DNA of 64,000 nucleotides from Candidatus Krumholzibacteriota bacterium (GTDB lineage Bacteria; Krumholzibacteriota; Krumholzibacteriia; JAJRXK01), in assembly GCA_029262065.1 (NCBI GenBank), contig JAJDAC010000041.1, forward strand, positions 171,699 to 235,698. The letters run 5' to 3'. Below are positions 45,046 to 53,702 of the stretch, piece after piece. Below the pieces are notes generated by a model that saw only the letters and a list, made by a program, of their open reading frames with translations, was not told the DNA's origin and did not search any database. Positions within the stretch are counted from its first letter, which is position 1, and the number at the start of each line of letters is the position of its first letter. The position numbers and the translations under genes were made by a program.

Positions 45046-46497
45046 TTACCTAGCTATGGCGGCCGCCGTTTGCAGCTCTTCCCATAGCCCATCGAGGTGT
45101 GTTTGCTGCGTCTTCAGATTCCCCACCGCCGTACGTAGCGCAAACACACTGCCTAGTCGCGGGTGCTCTATTTGCGTTTGCGATATGAACGCACGGCCCG
45201 AGCCATTCACGCTGTCCATGATGGCGCGATTGTGATCGGCCAGTTCTTCCACGCTGTTCAGATGAGACGGGCGGTGTCGATACAGCACCAAGCTCATGTT
45301 CACCGGCGCCACGACCTCCCAGTCGTCGGCGGCATCCACCGTTTTGGCAAAGTCCTGCGCCAACTTCACATGGTGGCGAATACGTTCGGCGCAACCGTCC
45401 ACGCCGAAGTAACGCAGTACCATCCAGAGTTTCAACGCGCGATTGCGTCGACCCAAGGCGGGGCCATAGTCCATGAGATCGCGCGATGCGCCCTGTTCGG
45501 CGGTCATCAGATAGCCCGGCACCAAAGAGAACGCGGCTCGCAGCGCCTCCTGGTCGCGGCAGTACAACGCGCTGCAATCCATGGGCGTGAACAACCACTT
45601 GTGGGGGTTCACCAGGAACGAGTCGGCGTGCTCGCAACCGGCAAGCATGGTGCGGTACTCGGGACAAACACCCATGGCCCCGCCGTAGGCCGCGTCCACG
45701 TGCAGCCAGAGTTTTTCTTCGCGACAGATCTCTGCAATTTCAGGAACGGGATCGACGCTCGCGGTAGTGGTGGTACCCACGGTCGCCGTCACGGCCACCG
45801 GCAACGCACCGCTTGCCCGGTCCTGCGCAATGGCATCGCGCAACGCCGAAACATCCATGCGCCACTGATCGTCCACCGGGATCTTGCGCACGCCGTTGGT
45901 ACCCACGCCCAACACGATGGCCGATTTCTCGATGGAACTGTGCGCATGAGCACTGGTGTAGAACCGCAGCGGCGGCAACGCGGTCAGCCCCTCGTCTCGC
46001 ACGCGACCTTCAGTGGCCACATGCCGCGCCGCGGCCAACGCCACCAGGCTGCCCACGCTTGCGGTGTCGTTGATGTGCCCACGGAAAACGTCGGGCAGGC
46101 CCAGCATCTGGCGCAGCCAATCCAGCGTACGACCTTCCAGTTCGGTAGCCGCCGGACCCGTGCGCCATACCATGGCGTTGCTATTCAACGCGGCGGTCAG
46201 CGTCTCACCCAGAATGCCGGGGCCACTGGCGGTATTGGCGAAGTAGGCGAAGAAGCCGGGATGATTCCAGTGCGTGGTGCCCGGAACCAGCACCTCACGG
46301 AAGTCGCGCAGGATGTCTTCCATGGATTCGCCCGAGCGCGGCGCCGACGCGGCGAGCTGTGACTCCACCTGGCCCGGTATTACGGCGGGCAATACCGGAA
46401 GGCCCTCTACGTTGGTCAGGAAATCGGCGACCCAGTCGGCGACGTCATGTGCGTGGCGGCGAACTTCTTCGGCCGGCATGTCGCCGGGTGCGCTCAT
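45046..46497 (-). CDS. PLP-dependent group II decarboxylase (aromatic amino acid type)
   Basis: A 483-residue pyridoxal-phosphate enzyme of the aromatic L-amino-acid decarboxylase family. The PLP-binding Lys lies in DSFLVNPHKWLFTPMDCSALY. VTATVGTTTTASVDP and LWLHVDAAYGGAMGVCPEYR are also typical, and WNHPGFFAYFANTASGPGILGE marks the N-terminal half. The likely substrates are tyrosine, tryptophan or DOPA, but this is not decided by sequence. Its start lies one base before the end of the TfoX-like gene. Confidence 0.92.
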   Translation of the reverse strand: MSAPGDMPAEEVRRHAHDVADWVADFLTNVEGLPVLPAVIPGQVESQLAASAPRSGESMEDILRDFREVLVPGTTHWNHPGFFAYFANTASGPGILGETLTAALNSNAMVWRTGPAATELEGRTLDWLRQMLGLPDVFRGHINDTASVGSLVALAAARHVATEGRVRDEGLTALPPLRFYTSAHAHSSIEKSAIVLGVGTNGVRKIPVDDQWRMDVSALRDAIAQDRASGALPVAVTATVGTTTTASVDPVPEIAEICREEKLWLHVDAAYGGAMGVCPEYRTMLAGCEHADSFLVNPHKWLFTPMDCSALYCRDQEALRAAFSLVPGYLMTAEQGASRDLMDYGPALGRRNRALKLWMVLRYFGVDGCAERIRHHVKLAQDFAKTVDAADDWEVVAPVNMSLVLYRHRPSHLNSVEELADHNRAIMDSVNGSGRAFISQTQIEHPRLGSVFALRTAVGNLKTQQTHLDGLWEELQTAAAIAR

Positions 46498-46498
46498 C

Positions 46499-46861
46499 CT
46501 ACGATTCTTCTTTCCAGGCGGGGATGATCACTTTCTTGGTGAGCAGGCGATCCTTGGGCTCCAGGGTCTTCGAGTAGGTAAGAGCCTTCTCGAGCCAAGC
46601 GTGAAGCTGCTCGTCGCTGGTCACCGCGTGCGCGGGCAACTTGGTATATTCGGGCGTGCCGAACGCGCCCGTGCGCCAGCGGGCGGCGCCATTGATGCGT
46701 AGCGCCTCACCCTCATCTTCCAGGCTCAACCGTACGACCAGGTCGCCACCATCATCGGCGGCCATGAAATTCCCCAGGTAGAGAAACGTAGTGGTGCCAA
46801 AGATCTCCCGGGCCTCCACGAATTCCTCGCCGGCCGCCCAGTGGGCGATGCGTTCCCTCAC
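46499..46861 (-). CDS. TfoX/Sxy N-terminal-like small protein
   Basis: A 120-residue protein. The order IFGTTTFLYLGNFMAADDGGDLVVRLSLEDEGEAL, GAARWRTGAF and a C-terminal helix (DEQLHAWLEKALTYSKTLEPK) resembles the TfoX N-terminal domain fold. GTG 46861 is preceded by AGGAGG; the longer frame upstream is not supported. It is the first gene of a pair with the decarboxylase. A role in competence is not implied; many members are uncharacterised. Confidence 0.55.
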   Translation of the reverse strand: MRERIAHWAAGEEFVEAREIFGTTTFLYLGNFMAADDGGDLVVRLSLEDEGEALRINGAARWRTGAFGTPEYTKLPAHAVTSDEQLHAWLEKALTYSKTLEPKDRLLTKKVIIPAWKEES

Positions 46862-47038
46862 GGTTTCCTCCTGCGTGGTTTCTGGTCCAACGTCGACCGA
46901 TGGTCGGGCATCGTGCCCACGGCCGTCAAGGCGTGTTGACCCCGGTTGAAGTGGGTTGAGCCTTGTCCGAAGCACGTGGCGTTCCTATCTTCGGCCGGCA
47001 AGCAACTCCATTGACCACCGAGTCCCAGTGAGGATCCC

Positions 47039-49066
47039 ATGACCAGTTCATCTACCCGCCCCATTGGCGTCGTCGGCGCCGGCAACATGGGCAGCGGCAT
47101 TGCCCAGAAGATCGCCACCGAGGGTCTGCCCGTGGTCATGGTGGATATGTCCCAGGAAGCGGCCGATAAGGGCATGGAACGCATCCGCACGCTGCTGGGC
47201 GAGGGGGTGCAGCGCAAGATCTTCACCCCCGAGCAGGTCGAGGCCATCCTGGGCCGCGTGACCGCCACCGCCGATTTCGGCGCCTGCGCGAATTGCGACA
47301 TTGTGATCGAGGCGGTGTTCGAAAGCCTCGAGGTGAAACGCGAGGTGTTCGGCAAGCTCGACGCGGCCTGCGGCCCCGATACCATTCTGGCCACCAACAC
47401 CAGCAGCTTCTACGTGGACGACGTGGCCCAGGCGACCAAGCGACCCGACCGCGTGGTGGGCCTGCACTACTTCTACCACCCGGCCAAGAATCGCCTGGTG
47501 GAAGTGATCCCCGGCAAACAGACCTCCGAAGAAACCCGCCAGCGCGCTTGGGTGCTGAACGAGGTCATCGGCAAGACGCCCATCCACTCGGCCGATGCAC
47601 CGGGCTTCGTGGTGAACCGCTACTTCGTTCCGTGGCTGAACGAATCGGGTCGCATGCTCGATGATGGTGAGGCCAACGTGGCCACCATCGAGGCCGCGGC
47701 CAAGAAAGCGTTCCGCATTGGCATGGGTCCGTTCGAACTCATGAACGTAACCGGCGTGCCCATTACGCTGCACGCAGCCACCACGCTTGGCAATCAGCTG
47801 GGTCCGTTCTACGCACCCAGCCCGCGCATCGCGGCCCAGGTCGAGAGTAAGGAAAACTGGGACCTCAGCGGAGAAGTGGATGAATCAAAAATCGACAGGG
47901 TAGCCAACCGCCTGCTGTCGGTGGTGTTCCAGGTCGCCTGTCAGATGGTGCAGGACGGCGTGTGTTCGATCGAAGACGCCGACATCGGCGCGCGAGTAGG
48001 CCTGCGTTGGTCGTTGGGTCCGTTCGAACTCATGAACCGAATCGGCGTGGAAAGGGCCCGTGAGATGGTGGAGGTGTTCTGCTCGTTCTACGAAGACCTT
48101 TCGGTGCCGCCGCTATTGGCCAACCAGAAAGGGCCATTCGAGTTTGAACTGGTGAAAGTGGCTGTGAACGATGGCCTGGCCGAAATAACGTTGAATCGAC
48201 CCGACGCCATGAACGCCTTGAACGGCGCCCTGGTGGCGCAACTGGAACAGGCCTTCGATAAAGTCGACGCGCGCGACGACGTGCGCACCATCGTCTTGCG
48301 CGGCGCGGGCAAGGCTTTCGTGGCCGGCGCCGACATCAAGTTCTTCGTGAAGAGCATCGAGATGGATGACTTCGACGGCATCTACAATTTCACCGCGCGT
48401 GGTCAGGCTCTGTTCCGGCGCATCGATGAAAGCAAGAAGCTGGTCATCGTGCGCCTCGACGGACTCAGCCTGGGCGGTGGCAGCGAACTGGCGCTTTGCG
48501 CCGACACCATCGTGGCCACCGAGAAGGGCAGCATGGGCTTTCCCGAAACGGGCATTGGTATCTACCCCGGCCTGGGCGGCACGCAACGCACCACGCGCCG
48601 CGTGGGTGTGGGCCTGGCCCGCTACCTGGTGCTCACCGGCGACGGCGTGAACGCATCGCGCGCGCACGCGATGGGACTGGTCGACGAAGTGGTGCCGGCC
48701 GATCGCATCGGCGCGCGGATTCTCGAGATCCATCGCACGGGGCAACGACCGGCGCGTTCCAAGGTGGCGCTGGATCCGCGCACCAAGGCCGTGCAGGACT
48801 TCTTCGAAACCGCCGACATCGACGCGCTGCTGGCCAACTCCACCGGCGCCGACGAGGCCCTTGCGAAGGTGGCCAAGAAGGTCTCGTTCAAGGCCCCCGT
48901 GGCCTGCCGGCTGGCCGACGAGATGATCCATCTGGGTGCCGAGAAGGGCCACGACGCGGGGCTCGACCTGGAACTGGCGTCGCTGAAGAAGATCTTCGCC
49001 ACCAAAGATGCCTACGAGGGGCTTACCGCCCTGGGCCGACGCCGGCCCGCATTCAAGGGCGAATAG
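47039..49066 (+). CDS. 3-hydroxyacyl-CoA dehydrogenase / enoyl-CoA hydratase fusion
   Basis: A 675-residue bifunctional fatty-acid enzyme. Residues 1 to about 365 are an NAD-dependent dehydrogenase: Rossmann motif GVVGAGNMGSGIAQ, catalytic His and Glu in GLHYFYHPAKNRLVEVIP, and two C-terminal helical domains. Residues about 375-675 are a crotonase-fold hydratase with the oxyanion Gly in GKAFVAGADIKFF and Glu in LGGGSELALCADT and MGFPETGIGIYPGLGGTQ. The order (dehydrogenase first) is opposite to FadB/FadJ and like archaeal and some bacterial fusions. AGGA lies five bases before ATG. A TetR gene follows. Confidence 0.93.
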   Translation: MTSSSTRPIGVVGAGNMGSGIAQKIATEGLPVVMVDMSQEAADKGMERIRTLLGEGVQRKIFTPEQVEAILGRVTATADFGACANCDIVIEAVFESLEVKREVFGKLDAACGPDTILATNTSSFYVDDVAQATKRPDRVVGLHYFYHPAKNRLVEVIPGKQTSEETRQRAWVLNEVIGKTPIHSADAPGFVVNRYFVPWLNESGRMLDDGEANVATIEAAAKKAFRIGMGPFELMNVTGVPITLHAATTLGNQLGPFYAPSPRIAAQVESKENWDLSGEVDESKIDRVANRLLSVVFQVACQMVQDGVCSIEDADIGARVGLRWSLGPFELMNRIGVERAREMVEVFCSFYEDLSVPPLLANQKGPFEFELVKVAVNDGLAEITLNRPDAMNALNGALVAQLEQAFDKVDARDDVRTIVLRGAGKAFVAGADIKFFVKSIEMDDFDGIYNFTARGQALFRRIDESKKLVIVRLDGLSLGGGSELALCADTIVATEKGSMGFPETGIGIYPGLGGTQRTTRRVGVGLARYLVLTGDGVNASRAHAMGLVDEVVPADRIGARILEIHRTGQRPARSKVALDPRTKAVQDFFETADIDALLANSTGADEALAKVAKKVSFKAPVACRLADEMIHLGAEKGHDAGLDLELASLKKIFATKDAYEGLTALGRRRPAFKGE

Positions 49067-49107
49067 CCCAATAGGGCCTCAAAACCGGCGAATCAGCCTA
49101 TTTCGGG

Positions 49108-49122
49108 CCGATCGTCGATCGG
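49108..49122. promoter_or_regulatory. Candidate TetR operator palindrome
   Basis: CCGATCG-T-CGATCGG, with perfect 7-bp arms, lies 40 bases before the TetR start. A related ACGATCGT follows at 49138-49145. It could instead end the transcript of the upstream gene, but it lacks a U tract. Confidence 0.45.
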
Positions 49123-49161
49123 GGCTTGCGTGGTACGAACGATCGTGCTATTTTCCTACGC

Positions 49162-49746
49162 ATGAGCAAAGGCACCCAAACCCGCGAGGCCATCCTGGCC
49201 ACCTCGGCCGACCTGGCCAGCCGCATCGGTCTGCAAGCGCTGACCATCGGCAACCTGGCGACCGAGGTCGACATGTCCAAGAGTGGCCTGTTCGCCCACT
49301 TTGGATCCAAGGAAGCCCTCCAGGTCGAGACCCTCAACGCAGCCGCCGAACGCTTCGTGGACCGGGTCGTGCGACCAGCGCTGAAGGCGCCGCGCGGCGA
49401 GCCCCGCATTCGCGCCGTGTTTGAGGAATGGCTGAACTGGGGCCGCAAACACAGCATGAAGGGCTGCCTTTTCCTGCAGTCCACCGCCGAATTCGACGAT
49501 CAGCCCGGCGCCATACGCGACGTACTGGAACATCAGCAAAGAGCGTGGATGAAGATGGTGAGCGGCGCGGTCGATCGCGCCAAGACCGAGGGCCACTTTC
49601 GCGACGACGTGAACTCCGAACTCTTTGCTTTCGAGTTCTACGCGCTGCTCATGGGCTACCAACACGCGCACCGCATGATGCGCGACCCCAACGCCGAAAC
49701 ATTTCTGCGCGCAGCGTTCGATCGACTGCTCGCTTCCTGTCACTGA
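49162..49746 (+). CDS. TetR-family regulator, likely of lipid metabolism genes
   Basis: A 194-residue repressor with the HTH in GTQTREAILATSADLASRIG and NLATEVDMSKSGLFAHFGSKEALQ. The C-terminal half (GCLFLQSTAEFDDQPGAIRDVL, FEFYALLMGYQHAHRMM) resembles TetR proteins found next to acyl-CoA and hydrolase genes. Here it lies between the fused beta-oxidation gene and an alpha/beta hydrolase. ATG 49162 is preferred to an upstream start at 49126. The effector is unknown; an acyl-CoA is an inference from context. Confidence 0.88.
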   Translation: MSKGTQTREAILATSADLASRIGLQALTIGNLATEVDMSKSGLFAHFGSKEALQVETLNAAAERFVDRVVRPALKAPRGEPRIRAVFEEWLNWGRKHSMKGCLFLQSTAEFDDQPGAIRDVLEHQQRAWMKMVSGAVDRAKTEGHFRDDVNSELFAFEFYALLMGYQHAHRMMRDPNAETFLRAAFDRLLASCH

Positions 49747-49765
49747 TTTCCCGGAGTTTCCTACG

Positions 49766-50695
49766 ATGTCCGAAGCCGCCATATCACTACCCGAAAATAG
49801 CACGAACGTTCGGGTTCCTAACCGATTCCGGATGCCTCCTGCGGTCCGGGTGGGGTTTCGCGCGTTGTCGCTGCTGGCGCCGCCGCTGGCCGCCAAGCTG
49901 GGGGTTCACCTTTTCTCCCGCCCGCCACGCAAGAAGCCCGGGGCCAGCTGGGATCAGTTTGCGGCCACTGCCCATCCGTTTCGAATTGCCACCGCCGAAG
50001 GTGAATTGGATGCGTGGTCGTGGGGCGATGGACCGACGGTCGTGTTGCACCACGGTTGGGGCGGCGGCGCGGCGCAGATGCGCGGGCTGGTGCAACCACT
50101 GTTGGACGCGGGCTTCAGCGTGGTGGCATACGACGCATACGCGCACGGCACCAGCGATGGCACCATTACGAACATCCTGTACATGGCAAAACACTTCGCG
50201 CAGGTCATGCACCGCGTCGACGCCAAATACGCCATTGCCTACAGCCTGGGTACGGGCGGCGCTACCATCGCCGCGCGTGACGGGCTGCCTATCGATCGTA
50301 TGGCCCTGATCAGCGGACCGGCGGACATGCCGTTCTATCTACGCCAGTTCGCCGATGGCCTGGGTTTCACGCAGGGGGTGTTGGACAGAATGGTCACCCG
50401 CATCGAGAGCCAGTTTGGCGTGGATTGGGAAGACATGGTGGTGGAGAAACTGGTCCCGGCCAAAGGCCCGAAGGTGATGGTGGTGCACGACGACTCCGAT
50501 GACGACATACCCATGGAGCACGTGACCCGCGTGGGAGCGGCCTGGGGCGTGCACGATCATATCATTACGAAGGGACTGGGCCATCGAGGCCCGCTGCGCG
50601 ATGAAAGCGTGATTCGGAGGGTCGTGGAGTTCCTGGGCGGTAAGCCCCCGATCGCCGCGCCCGCCCCCCTTTCCTCCGGGGCAGCCGAAGTGTAA
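49766..50695 (+). CDS. Alpha/beta hydrolase
   Basis: A 309-residue cytoplasmic hydrolase. The oxyanion segment VLHHGWGGGAAQ, nucleophile Ser in IAYSLGTGG (G/A-x-S-x-G), acid in VVHDDSDDDIP and His in KGLGHRGPLRD are all in order. It starts 19 bases after the TetR stop, so it is probably controlled by it. The substrate is unknown. A stem-loop terminator follows. Confidence 0.88.
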   Translation: MSEAAISLPENSTNVRVPNRFRMPPAVRVGFRALSLLAPPLAAKLGVHLFSRPPRKKPGASWDQFAATAHPFRIATAEGELDAWSWGDGPTVVLHHGWGGGAAQMRGLVQPLLDAGFSVVAYDAYAHGTSDGTITNILYMAKHFAQVMHRVDAKYAIAYSLGTGGATIAARDGLPIDRMALISGPADMPFYLRQFADGLGFTQGVLDRMVTRIESQFGVDWEDMVVEKLVPAKGPKVMVVHDDSDDDIPMEHVTRVGAAWGVHDHIITKGLGHRGPLRDESVIRRVVEFLGGKPPIAAPAPLSSGAAEV

Positions 50696-50699
50696 GTTT

Positions 50700-50719
50700 G
50701 TGGGGCACCTCAGCCCCAC
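50700..50719 (+). terminator. Stem-loop after the hydrolase gene
   Basis: GTGGGGC and GCCCCAC, a perfect 7-bp stem with a six-base loop, are followed by TTCCCCCCC, starting four bases after the hydrolase stop. The lack of a T-run makes it a weaker intrinsic terminator. Confidence 0.5.
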
Positions 50720-50745
50720 TTCCCCCCCACTTCACTTAGGTCGTC

Positions 50746-52617
50746 GTGCTCAGACCGCTTTGCTTCGTGCTGCTTTGTTTCGCCCTGGCCTCCTGCGGCA
50801 GCGATGACCCTGTCGTGGTTCAACGTGCGATGTGCGACGACGACGTGGCCACGCAAACCCCCGTGGGATCCCTGGAATTCCTGGGCGTGGTCACCGACTT
50901 CAAACTGCGCGATTCCACTGCCTTCATTGCTTCGCAGTTCACGGGCATGTACGTGGTGGATGTGTCTTCCGCCGCCGCCCCCAGCCAACTTGGCCTTTTC
51001 GCGGGAAGCGGCGAGGTTTCGGTGCGGGGCGCGCGCCGCCTGGCCGTCAATGGAACGCACGCGTTCCTGGCCGCGGGGGCCGGCGGTCTCAAGGTCGTGG
51101 ACGTAGGCGATTTCACGGCCATGGAACGCGTCTACCTGAATACAAGTCTGGGCGACGTGTTCGATGTCGTGCTCAACGGCTCCACGTTGATCGTCGCCAG
51201 TGACGCGGGAGTCGTTGCATTCGATGTGAATGATCCGCAACAGCCCGCACTGTTGGACATGATCACCGTCGTGGGAACGCCGCGCCGCGTCACGGTGGAA
51301 GGCACCCTGGCGTTCGTTACCGACGCGGGTGGGTTGGCCATCGTAGACATTGCGGATCCCGCGAACCTTTCCCTCGTAGGACGCTTTGGTACCTCCGATG
51401 AATCGCGCGACGTATTGGTCGACGGATCCACGGCCTATTTGACCGATTGGGAATCGGGACTCCAGTTGGTCGACGTGAGCAATCCGGCACAGCCAGGTTT
51501 TGTGAGCGCCATTTCGCTTTCCGACCGCGCCGAAGGGCTCACCCTGGTCGACGGACTGGTGTACGTGGCCACGCGCGATGCGGGCGTCCAGGTAGTCGAC
51601 GTTACCTCGCCCACCCAGTTGAAATTGGTCGGACGGGTGAGGACCGGGGCCGAAACCCTGTGTGTGGCCAGTGGTGGAAACCTGATCTACGCAGCCAACA
51701 ACGAAGGCGGGTTCGGCATCTACGACCGCGCGTTCGTGGCTGTACCCACCGCGGCGCTGGAGACCGTTCTACCCATCACCATGTTGTTGGACGGACAGAA
51801 CCTCTACGTGGCCGCGCGTGACAGAGGCTTGGCCGTGGTGGACATGAGCGACGCCGATCTGCCCGAGATTCTGCAGGTGGTACCCACGACCGGAGTGGCT
51901 TCCGGTATCGCCGTGGTCGAACCTTATGTATACGCCATGCATGGCAACGGGCTGGTGGTTACCGAACGCGTGGACGATGTCCTGAATGTCAGGGGCACAC
52001 TGGACCTTCCGTTGGAGACGCCGCGCAGCCTGGTGGTCATGGACAACACGGCGTACATGGTGAGTGAAGCCGGCGGACTGCACGTGGTGGACTTGACCGA
52101 TCCCACCGATCCAAGCGAGCTGACCGTGATCCCCACTTCGGGAGCGTCGCGACACGTAGTTCTAAGGGACGGACAACTCTACGTGGCCAGCGGCGACGCC
52201 GGCCTGCAGGTGTACGGATTGACGGATCCGCTGGTACCTGAGCTTCTGGGCACATTCGACACGCCCGGCTCGGCTCGCCACATCACCTTCCTGGATGACG
52301 TGGCCTACGTGGCCGATACCGACGCCGGGTTCCTGGCCGTGGATGTCAGTGACCCCGCCGCCATGCGGCGCTTGGGCGGCGCCGAGCCTCCTGGCGATAC
52401 GTACCAAATCGCCGTACGCGACAAACGTCTCTACCTGGCCTGCCGCGAAGCCGGTGTGCAGGTGTACGACGCACCCGCGCCCGGTCGCCTGCGCTTCGTG
52501 GGCAGCGTGGTATCACCGCGCGTGGCTCAGAGTGTGGTGGTGTCCGACGCGTGGATGGTGGTGGGCGACCTGTTCACGGGGCTGGCGGTGCAGGAAGTTC
52601 CCTGCGAGGGGTTCTAG
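50746..52617 (+). CDS. LVIVD-repeat beta-propeller lipoprotein
   Basis: A 623-residue surface or periplasmic lipoprotein. The signal peptide ends LASC, a lipobox. The rest is a run of about 40-residue LVIVD-type repeats (LEFLGVVTDFKLRDSTAFIA, GMYVVDVSSAAAPSQLG, GLAIVDIADPANLSLVG, GLQLVDVSNPAQPGF, GVQVVDVTSPTQLKLVG, GLAVVDMSDADLP). These fold as one or two propellers. The function of this family is unknown; protein binding is the usual guess. The start is GTG with AGG upstream. Confidence 0.85.
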   Translation: MLRPLCFVLLCFALASCGSDDPVVVQRAMCDDDVATQTPVGSLEFLGVVTDFKLRDSTAFIASQFTGMYVVDVSSAAAPSQLGLFAGSGEVSVRGARRLAVNGTHAFLAAGAGGLKVVDVGDFTAMERVYLNTSLGDVFDVVLNGSTLIVASDAGVVAFDVNDPQQPALLDMITVVGTPRRVTVEGTLAFVTDAGGLAIVDIADPANLSLVGRFGTSDESRDVLVDGSTAYLTDWESGLQLVDVSNPAQPGFVSAISLSDRAEGLTLVDGLVYVATRDAGVQVVDVTSPTQLKLVGRVRTGAETLCVASGGNLIYAANNEGGFGIYDRAFVAVPTAALETVLPITMLLDGQNLYVAARDRGLAVVDMSDADLPEILQVVPTTGVASGIAVVEPYVYAMHGNGLVVTERVDDVLNVRGTLDLPLETPRSLVVMDNTAYMVSEAGGLHVVDLTDPTDPSELTVIPTSGASRHVVLRDGQLYVASGDAGLQVYGLTDPLVPELLGTFDTPGSARHITFLDDVAYVADTDAGFLAVDVSDPAAMRRLGGAEPPGDTYQIAVRDKRLYLACREAGVQVYDAPAPGRLRFVGSVVSPRVAQSVVVSDAWMVVGDLFTGLAVQEVPCEGF

Positions 52618-52671
52618 GCGGCCGCTTTCCCACCTTGCCTTCGCTACCGCACGCCCACTAGGCTGGTGCGC

Positions 52672-53679
52672 ATGCACTGGCCCCGACTCAGCCGAAACGA
52701 CCTCCTCGACGAACGCCTCTGCGATCTGGGCCTGACGATCGAGGGCACCGAGCTCGAGCATCGCGTCGACCAGTTGTACGCGAATCTGGAAGACAAGGGT
52801 CTTTCGCTGCGGCCACACATCTGGCTGTCGAGCGAGTGGTTCAGCCCCGACGGGATTCCCGGTGTAGCCATTCCGTTCTACCTGGCTCACCCGCGATTGA
52901 AGCGTCTGGAAAAGGCCATGATGCTCGACGTGGAGGGCGGGTCGAAGCGCGACTGTATGAAGCTGCTTCGGCACGAAACGGGGCACGCCTACTCCACCGC
53001 ATACCGACTGCACTACAAACGCTCGTTCCGCGAGACCTTCGGAAGCATCACCCAGCCCTATCCCGACAGCTACGTGCCGCGTCCCTTCAGCCGCGAATAC
53101 GTGCAGAGCCTGGACTGGTGGTACGCGCAGTCACACCCCGCTGAGGACTTCGCCGAAACATTCTCGGTGTGGCTTGATCCGTATTCGCGATGGCGTCGGC
53201 GCTACCGCAACTGGGGCGCGATTCGCAAGTTGGAGCTGGTCGACGAGCTCATGGCCGATATTGCGGGGAAGACACCCCCCGTGCGCTCGCGCAAGCAAGT
53301 GGATCCACTGCGACGGATTCGTACGACCTTGCGCGACCACTACGAGTGGAAACGTGACCGGTATGCCGCCGGCAACCCACGCTTTTTCGACCGCGACCTC
53401 AGGCGCCTGTTCTCAGACGACGCCGATCATCGATCGCGGCCGCCGGCCTCGTCGTTTCTGCGCAGCAACCGCGTGGAGATTCGCGAGCGCGTCGCGTTGT
53501 GGACAGGCGCGGACATATATACGATAGATCTGGTGATACGCGACATGATCGAGCGCTGCCAACAGTTGGGATTGCGCGTGCATAGCCCGCGACGCGATGC
53601 CAACGTCGACGCAATGCTCATGGTATCGGTGCAGACCATGCATAACCTGCACCGCGGACAATATCGGATTACCGTTTGA
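52672..53679 (+). CDS. Putative zinc-binding metallopeptidase
   Basis: A 335-residue cytoplasmic-looking protein. The zinc motif LLRHETGHAYSTAY (HExxH) and a downstream HPAEDFAETFSVWLDP, where the Glu is a likely third ligand, match the putative zinc-binding metallopeptidase family. The C-terminal third is Arg-rich. It starts the pair with the ATP-grasp gene 23 bases downstream. ATG 52672 is chosen over a GTG at 52666 because of the spacing from AGG. Confidence 0.75.
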   Translation: MHWPRLSRNDLLDERLCDLGLTIEGTELEHRVDQLYANLEDKGLSLRPHIWLSSEWFSPDGIPGVAIPFYLAHPRLKRLEKAMMLDVEGGSKRDCMKLLRHETGHAYSTAYRLHYKRSFRETFGSITQPYPDSYVPRPFSREYVQSLDWWYAQSHPAEDFAETFSVWLDPYSRWRRRYRNWGAIRKLELVDELMADIAGKTPPVRSRKQVDPLRRIRTTLRDHYEWKRDRYAAGNPRFFDRDLRRLFSDDADHRSRPPASSFLRSNRVEIRERVALWTGADIYTIDLVIRDMIERCQQLGLRVHSPRRDANVDAMLMVSVQTMHNLHRGQYRITV

Positions 53680-53702
53680 CGCCGTAGCCGACAGGAAGGT
53701 TG

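Noticed and set aside
45163..46362. A 399-codon plus-strand frame
   Set aside because: It is antisense to the PLP decarboxylase; its His-rich composition is a by-product of high-GC third positions.
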